Assembly (NCBI GenBank): GCA_026724425.1
Contig: JAIUCV010000084.1
Location: 3,466,001 to 3,530,000, forward strand
Length of the DNA stretch: 64,000 nucleotides
From: Erythrophleum ivorense
Taxonomy: Eukaryota; Streptophyta; Magnoliopsida; Fabales; Fabaceae
Direction: 5' to 3'
Every line of letters starts with the position of its first letter. Position 1 is the first letter of the stretch. Position numbers and translations under genes: made by a program. Below the pieces are notes generated by a model. That model searched no databases and was not told where the DNA came from. It saw only the letters and a program-made list of their open reading frames with translations. Below, piece by piece: positions 57,832-64,000 of this stretch.

Positions 57832-60800
57832 TCAGACATGGATCTCATCGACGAACAAAGAAGTAATATACTCATAAATTTTTACTTCGGGAAAGGTGTA
57901 TCCTTCGTTTACATTGTAGGTGACGTTGATCATGCGTGCAAGGTTGATGACTGTCTTGAGAACCTGGCGTGGAACTTCACATTTCTTCAACATCTCCTCA
58001 TTTAATGTCTTATCGGCTTCTGCAACCATTTTATGAAGCTCCATATAGGCTTTCTTTTCGGTAACTCCATATTGGTTCATATAGCAGTTGACTCCAGTAG
58101 TGAAATTTCCTCTGCTCATATCATCCTAATCATTATATGCGTAAGTTAGTAAACAATTAAGGATGTCATATTGAAAACAATTGAATTGTAAACGTCACAC
58201 ACTTTCCTGCTGTTATTTGAATATGCTAAAAAACTTACAATTTTCATATGCCATTTAAACAGAATCTCATGTCCAAATATGTAAAAACATAAGGCAATTG
58301 ACCAAAATGGACTAAAAGATGTATGACCAGAATGGATTCATAATTTATTCTTGACAAAATGGACTAAAATTTAACATATAAATGATTCAAAACTTCTTGA
58401 ATATTTGGGAAATATTTACGTACTTTGGTCCCAAAAAAAAAAAAAAAAAAAAAAAAAACAATTACGTACATATAAATGATATCCCAATGCTTACGTACAT
58501 ATAGAGTATAATGACATATCAAAACAGAAATAAAAGCTATATAAGGTCAATTACAGACATCATTTCCAACTAGTTTTAGGATTGAGAATATCAACATAAC
58601 GCAAGACACAAACGCAGGATCATCAGAAATTGTCTAAAAGCAAAGAAAAAAACGATTTATGTATTTGTACCTCGAAACCAGCCATGTCATTCCTAAGACG
58701 TCCTTTAGTAGATAAAATCTGGGTGATCTTGGGTCTGGATTTGAGCCACTCATGCGCTTCTTTTGAAGCGATATGTCCCATAACCATCAAAGTCCCTGCC
58801 AATGTCACATACACTGTGACCTCAACCTCACCAACTTCCATGTAATCTTCAAAGCTAGGCACGTGACCTGCTAGCGCCCATTTGGTGAAATCAAGGTTGG
58901 CTTTCACGAGTGTCTTGAACTGCATGTTGAAAAGTTAAAAAAAAAAACGTATTGGGATAATAGTATGTTTTTTTTTTGTCTGAATCGTTTTTATAGCTAA
59001 GAGCATCTTCATTTGTGGGAACCTCTTTTTGAGGTTTTCAACTATATAACATTAATATTTTAATATAATGAATTTACATGATCAAATTTAATTTAACAAA
59101 AGAGAACTAAACCAATGAAAAAAAAACAAGTGAAAATAGGGTTTTTATGGATATCTCAAAAAATTCTCATTTGAGAACCTCTTCTTAGTTAGTTCTTTCT
59201 CTTAATTTTTTTTAATATATTCTTTTCATACCCTTTGAAAACTCTCTGATGGGATGTTCTATAAGCTAATAGTCATATTTTATTTTATTTCAGGGTAAAA
59301 AATGCGAGTTTTGAAAGGCTATGTTCTTAATTAGACTTCCAAAGGCATAGAACAATATAACACAAAGAAGAGTGTTTCATTGGTTACCTCTTCTATTGTG
59401 GCTTCCACATCATAAGATCTTCCCTCAGGCCTCAGTTCTCTTTCAAACTCTTCGAAGGCATTCAATATAAAATTAAACACAAATTTCAAAAACTCTGGTT
59501 GTCTACCCATGACATCATCCGAAGCCCATCTGCATATGGTTGTCATGATTATCAACAACAACATCTACACCATTTTTATAACTCGAATTGTAACTAATGT
59601 ACCTTTCCAGGCTATTGACGAGACTTTTGGCTTCAGGAAGGGAAGCATATCTATCACACGTGTCATCTAGAATTGTTAAAACCTTGAAGAACTTAGTCAG
59701 CATAATCCTTGCACTTGAGAATTTTGGCTCGAAGTACATAGCTAGCACAAAGAAGTGCAGTTCAACAATTCTATCTCTATAGAACGGCTGCAAATTAGAT
59801 GCAAAGTCGTGGTCCTTGTACCATCTTGCATCCAAACACATGATAAGAATAACGTAATGTTAAGAGGGTTATTATTCTTTCAATTAAAAAAAAACTAAAA
59901 CAAATAGAGGGTTATTAGCCAAAGCTTTAAAGGTATATTTAAATACTAGTATTTGAGATTATATCATACTTTGTAACGATTTTGAGTTCTTGACGGTAAT
60001 GGAGCTGCAGTAACTTTAAATTTAGCTTTGAAAACTTGAGTAGCATCTCGTCATGATCTACTTCTTGCTCGTAGAACGGGATGTGCTCAAGTGCTACTAA
60101 TATCTCCATGTTCCAGTGCTGAGATAGAGCTAGAGCATTTCGGATACGCGTTGCGAGGTGAGGCGGGCACGTTCCTCCTGCAACCAACGACTCCAAGTGG
60201 ATCGAAGTGAAGCTCAATGCTTCGTCCAATATATAGTCTGTCGTTGTTCTCAAGTTTGCAGCTTCGTACAAGCTCAAGATACCCTTGGGATCCTCGACAA
60301 GACATTCCTTAAACTTCCCAACGTCCCCTTGGAATCTCTTGAAGACATCTATATATTGGCAGATAAGTAAACCTTGTTATTCTAATACGTGTATAAAATA
60401 TTGTTTTTGAAAATCCTAGCTAAAGAATCCTTACCGGAAGACATGTTGTGACCATATGTCCTGAAAACCCAGAAGAGAATGGAAACTGTGTATAAATCAT
60501 TTTCACCGGCCAGCATATCCTCTATCTTTTTAAAACTCTGTAGAAGATTCTCATTGATCTCGTCCTCGAATTGATAAGCCAGACCCAGGCTTACCAGCAA
60601 ATAAATCAAAAGAACTTTCTTCTTCTCACCGTCCATGGTTTGGGATTCGGACATGAGGACCTCCTTCACATTCAGCTTTAGCATCTCGATCTCCTTCTCA
60701 ACTGCACTCATTTCCTATTAAAAAACAAATTTGATGTATATTACTTATATACATGCATTGATCTCTCAACAATATAAACACCCAACTATATGTACTCCCT

Positions 60801-61225
60801 CCGTTTTACAAGAACTAGAACTGGCATTTGAGGTTTTCCAAACGAGTTAAGAAAACAAATTAAAATTTTCGAAATACCTCTAACTAATATACTATACCAT
60901 TTAATTCTTTTCTGTACACACTAAATGAATACGGTTAATACTGAATTTTTTTCTAAAGTTATGTTTCTAAAATCTAAAATGACACTTATAGACTCACCGA
61001 GACATCATCGTTAACAGAGTGGAAGAAATGAGTCCATTGAGAAGGTGGCAACTTCTTGAAATTACGAATGTTAGTTGCTTCAGCATCGACATGCAAAGGA
61101 GGGAAAGTCGGAAGAGAGGCCTTCAAACGCACTTGCTTTGCTGGCTTACCAAGAATTGATGTCGGAAATAAGTTGGTCCGAGAAGGAAGAGAGAGTTGCG
61201 ATCCAAAAGCTGTAATGGTTTCCAT
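57832..61225 (-). CDS. TPS: Class I terpene synthase (TPS-a type), complete
   Basis: The enzyme ionises a prenyl diphosphate (probably farnesyl diphosphate) to a terpene. Seven in-phase exons (61225-60998, 60714-60435, 60348-59970, 59824-59603, 59529-59388, 58919-58671, 58125-57832) give 597 residues. Motifs: KKLPPSQWTHFF at the N-domain start, RDRIVELHFF, the Mg2+-binding DDxxD as DDTCDRY, and an NSE-type motif beginning LRNDMAGFEDD, with Gly in place of Ser/Thr. The start is METITAFGSQLSLPSR, with about 45 Ser/Thr/Lys/Arg-rich, acid-poor residues that fit a plastid transit peptide. The unusual GTG-led extension of the frame was rejected in favour of this ATG. Position beside a CYP71A and HAK5/IIL1 points to Arabidopsis TPS12/TPS13 (At4g13280/At4g13300), reported bisabolene synthases; product identity here is inference. 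Confidence 0.9.
59001..59262. mobile_element. Possible MITE in TPS intron 5
   Basis: The segment runs from GAGCATCTTCAT to GATGGGATGTTC, imperfectly inverted ends of a type common in Brassicaceae Harbinger-like MITEs. GCTAA-containing text occurs on both sides (left TATAGCTAA, right TATAAGCTAA). It accounts for about half of this intron. Confidence 0.4.
60794..60990. mobile_element. Remnant of a mariner/Stowaway-like MITE in TPS intron 1
   Basis: TACTCCCTCCGTTTTACAAG at 60792-60811 is a recognisable terminal repeat of this type of MITE. Its partner end is missing, but internal text ending ATGACACTTATAG matches the degraded copy at 56070-56275. Confidence 0.45.
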
Positions 61226-62100
61226 CTTCTCCACTATATTGAATCCATTTCACCACCAAATTTATAGGAATAGTATCCCATGTGTTTTTTTTGTTTTTTT
61301 TGGTCGACTTTAGTATTATATCGTATTTATATTATTTTATTTACACTTAATTTATATTTTTCCACAATCAAATTAAGAAATTTTCCAAATTTTAGATTTG
61401 AAATATCAATAGATATAAGAAAAAATATGTTTAAGTTTTTAGTAACACCAAAAATCTATTTAGATTTATATTAAGAAAATTTCTTAATTAAAGATAATAA
61501 TTTTAATTATTTTAAGAGAACTTAAGTCATACACTTGAATGTCATTGCTTATTCAGCTTTTCTATTTATTGCGAGCGTACGTAGATCTAGAATTGCTAAG
61601 TTAAAATTATTTTTCAGCCACGAGCGTGGGTTAATTAAAAATTACTATTTCGAGTTTTAGGATGAAACTTAATTGTCTCTAAAAAGAAAAAACTGAATAG
61701 TGTAGCCCATGAATCCCTATGAATTTCCCAAATATTAAACGTTTTAATCATATTGGGAAGTAAAATATGAGTATTCTAGCTCATGAACCCATAAGGTTTT
61801 CTAGAATGCCCGACGTTTTAATCATATATATTATTTCATCGTTTATTATTAGCTTTCATTATTGCATTAGTCACAACAAACAACTTCATATTATTCAAAT
61901 TTCCTCTAGTTTTAATTAGAATATCAGTGTACACTCAAATCTCGGTGCAGATTCGATCCTAAATAACTATAATTGATTGATGTGCATTTTCAGCCATTTT
62001 ATTATCCATATTTTAAGGTTTAACACTAGTAGACCACAGCAAAGGACGGACGAAATGTCAAATCCTGCTGCCTTCGGATCGTGATCGTTGACTTTTGAAA
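61226..62100. promoter_or_regulatory. Upstream region of the terpene synthase
   Basis: About 0.9 kb of AT-rich DNA lies between the TPS start and the retrotransposon LTR; the TPS promoter must be here. Two similar phrases (about 61707-61752 and 61785-61830, each with 'CATGAA..CC', 'GTTTTAATCATAT') are diverged local repeats. No other feature is supported. Confidence 0.35.
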
Positions 62101-62109
62101 CAACCAACA

Positions 62110-63187
62110 TTTTTTTTTTTTTTTAACAATTCTAGCGGAAGTCTTAAAAATCTTTAAATAAATAACTCAACCAATTCAACAATGAAGTCAATAATCAAAT
62201 AAATCAAATGAATCAAATATCAAATAACTCTAACAACTTAAGCAAAAGAAATAAAACATAAATCCTATCATCCTCTTCTTCGGCCTTGATTCCGCGTTTA
62301 GACATGTCTACCACCTGCATCACAGGAAATGAGAGGCGTAAGTATTATCATAAATACTTAGTGAAGCGATCACTCTGCCCACGGGCCAATTACGCAATTT
62401 CCAGATAATTTAAGTCTTTTAAATAATTTACACAATTATTAAATATTTTTCTCCACCATTAAAATAATTCCAAATAATTATTAAATAATTCTCATCATTA
62501 AATAATAATCTTAATTAATTATTAATCTGAAAATAATTAATTAAATCAAACCAATTAACCAACAAAACCAATTAAATACATTAAACCGGATTAAACCAAT
62601 TTTAATTCAATAACCAATTCAATTCGCTCAAACCGGTTAACCACTCTGGACCAGCATTGGTGTCGACCGACACCGGATTGGTGTCGATCGACACCAGCTC
62701 GACAGAGCGACGATCGAGACAATGAAACACACAGAAAACGCCAAATTATCACAATCAACAATCCAACACGATTCAACACCACAATCAACAAATACACAAC
62801 ACGAAAAACCACAGAAACTCATCTATTCATTCATCTAGTAACCTAAATCCAGAAATTCCGAGCCCACAGTCACGCACTCACCTTGGATTTGGATTGAAAG
62901 GGAGAAAGGGAGATGAACAAGGAAGAACAACCAGCAAACACCTCAGAAACTTCTCAAAACTCCACAAAATCACCCTAGAACTTCTCTGCCTTGAAAAACC
63001 TCGAAAAATGAGCCACCCAGCGGCTGCTTCCTTTTTATTTCGAGACTTAGGGCTATCTCGCCCTTAACCAACATAACCAGCGACTCAAATCGAACCGGAA
63101 ATTCGATTTTCGGACCGGTGTCGACCGACACCACCTTGGTGTCGCTCGACACCCCTCAAAACTCAGAACTTTGGTTTACGGATGTTA
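62110..63187 (-). repeat. 3' LTR of a Tekay-like Ty3 chromovirus (left edge approximate)
   Basis: On the minus strand the LTR begins TGTAACATCCG next to a polypurine tract AGTGGGGGAGAGT (63188-63200). The left limit is uncertain (about 62100) because the matching LTR lies outside the window. The LTR contains two pairs of GGTGTCGAYCGACACC-type motifs (62659-62695 and 63117-63153). Confidence 0.7.
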
Positions 63188-63839
63188 CAACTCTCCCCCA
63201 CTAAACTGGATTCGTCCTCGAATCCTAACTCAAAACACGTCTCGCAAGACCAAAAATCCGACCTCGCAAGGTCACAACACTGGAGATCCTCACCTGATCC
63301 CCGAGACTCACACTCAATCTTATGTATACGCACGTTCCAAGACTTTTTCCTCTTAACTCATTACCCAAACACTCAATTTGGGGCCACGGCCTCCCAAAAG
63401 AGTCTCAACCAAACCACTTGTATTGGGGCCACGGCCTCCCAAACAAGTCTGCAACCACCCAAACTGGGGCCACGGCCTCCCAGATGGGTCGCCAAAGCTT
63501 ATACCGAAGCCACGGCACTCGGATAAGCTACTCACACTGAAGCCACGGCACTCAGGTAAGTCTGCCAGAGAACCAAAGTCTCCAAAACGTAATGAGTTAT
63601 TCAGGACCGCAGCCCTTAGAGAAAAATTCTTAAAACGCTTGTAACAAAAAGATTGAAACGTCTCACGACCCAACTGGTCAACAAGTGCAACATCCAAGAC
63701 AACATTAAATAACAAAGATAATGAGGCAAAACTCCATCTCATAAATCTCAAAAATGTATGTCTTACAACGTAAACCAAAACAACAACAACAAAAGCTCGC
63801 AAGCTAAACCAAAAACAAAGCCACAAAGACGAAAGAAGC
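63188..63839 (-). other. Tekay-like element 3' non-coding region with degenerate tandem repeats
   Basis: Between the chromodomain stop and the polypurine tract. Five repeats with the core GCCACGGC start at 63380, 63425, 63466, 63506 and 63539, spacing 45, 41, 40 and 33 bases. The first three carry GGGGCCACGGCCTCCCA, the last two GAAGCCACGGCACTC. The frames spanning this stretch are not credible genes. Confidence 0.7.
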
Positions 63840-64000
63840 TCACTCCACACTCTGCTTGTCGAACCACTTCCTGAACTTCAACTTCATCTTTGCCTCTGGC
63901 TCCCAAGTCTCCTCCTCAATACCGCCACAAGCCCACAGAACTCTCAATAACGGTATCCTCTTGTTCCGCAGGACCTTGACTCTCCTCTCAAGAATCCTCA
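63840..64000 (-). CDS. Tekay-like pol C-terminus (chromodomain), partial
   Basis: The minus frame from the window edge to TGA at 63842-63840 reads ILERRVKVLRNKRIPLLRVLW followed by EEETWEPEAKMK, the chromodomain found at the integrase C-terminus of Tekay-type chromoviruses, ending in FDKQSVE. The rest of the element lies beyond the right edge. Confidence 0.8.
   Translation of the reverse strand, partial: RILERRVKVLRNKRIPLLRVLWACGGIEEETWEPEAKMKLKFRKWFDKQSVE

Noticed and set aside
61225..61235. Upstream GTG start for the terpene synthase (adds Met-Glu-Lys)
   Set aside because: Plant nuclear genes use ATG; the ATG at 61225 begins a recognisable METITAFGS-type N-terminus.
63353..63850. Open frame of 165 codons on the minus strand at the right edge
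   Set aside because: It crosses the GCCACGGC tandem repeats and the polypurine side of a retrotransposon; the protein is repetitive and has no domain.
1..64000. tRNA or rRNA genes
   Set aside because: No stretch with A/B boxes and cloverleaf, and no rRNA-like sequence was recognised by eye; a tRNA scan would be decisive.

Overview
The window is nuclear DNA from a flowering plant of the mustard family (Brassicaceae). The reasons are genes with spliced GT-AG introns, very close protein similarity to Arabidopsis thaliana genes recalled from memory, AT-rich intergenic DNA, and typical plant LTR retrotransposons and LINEs. No database search was run, so gene identities rest on recognised protein sequence and gene order.

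Left block (1-19.8 kb). The order is PIG-B mannosyltransferase, P5CR, an ARM-repeat gene, FDH, a PPR gene and AO, which matches the Arabidopsis At5g14850-At5g14760 neighbourhood. Only PIG-B (its visible part) and the ARM gene read cleanly. P5CR has lost its middle. FDH has lost its first exon and carries two frameshifts. The PPR gene is split by a solo LTR and several frameshifts. AO has a nonsense codon and an out-of-frame deletion. Since AO and P5CR are essential single-copy functions in Arabidopsis, this block looks like a decaying duplicate, with working copies presumably elsewhere. A 5'-truncated LINE with a long open frame sits just upstream of the ARM gene.

Middle (21-32.7 kb). A Ty3-type LTR retrotransposon (TSD TTTAT) is interrupted by a nested Athila-like element (TSD TGTAG). 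The nested element encodes only gag and protease. This TE nest sits where gene order switches from the chromosome-5-like block to a chromosome-4-like block.

Right block (33.9-61.3 kb). HAK5 (high-affinity potassium transporter), IIL1 (isopropylmalate isomerase large subunit), a CYP71A cytochrome P450 and a TPS-a terpene synthase all have complete, spliceable reading frames. The P450 and the terpene synthase correspond to the Arabidopsis TPS12/CYP71A19/TPS13/CYP71A20 cluster, and their products probably make and then oxidise a terpene. Between IIL1 and the P450 lie a short LINE fragment with a perfect 15-bp TSD and a 5.4-kb non-autonomous Copia element with nearly identical 148-bp LTRs. The right edge enters a Tekay-like chromovirus, with its 3' LTR and chromodomain tail.

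Two sequence patterns stand out. One is a paired 16-bp palindrome-like motif (GGTGTCGAYCGACACC, two copies 20-22 bp apart) present in several places within two unrelated retrotransposon families. The other is a large set of short inverted repeats in the Copia element whose stems vary while the five-base loop stays close to C(A/T)GAA.
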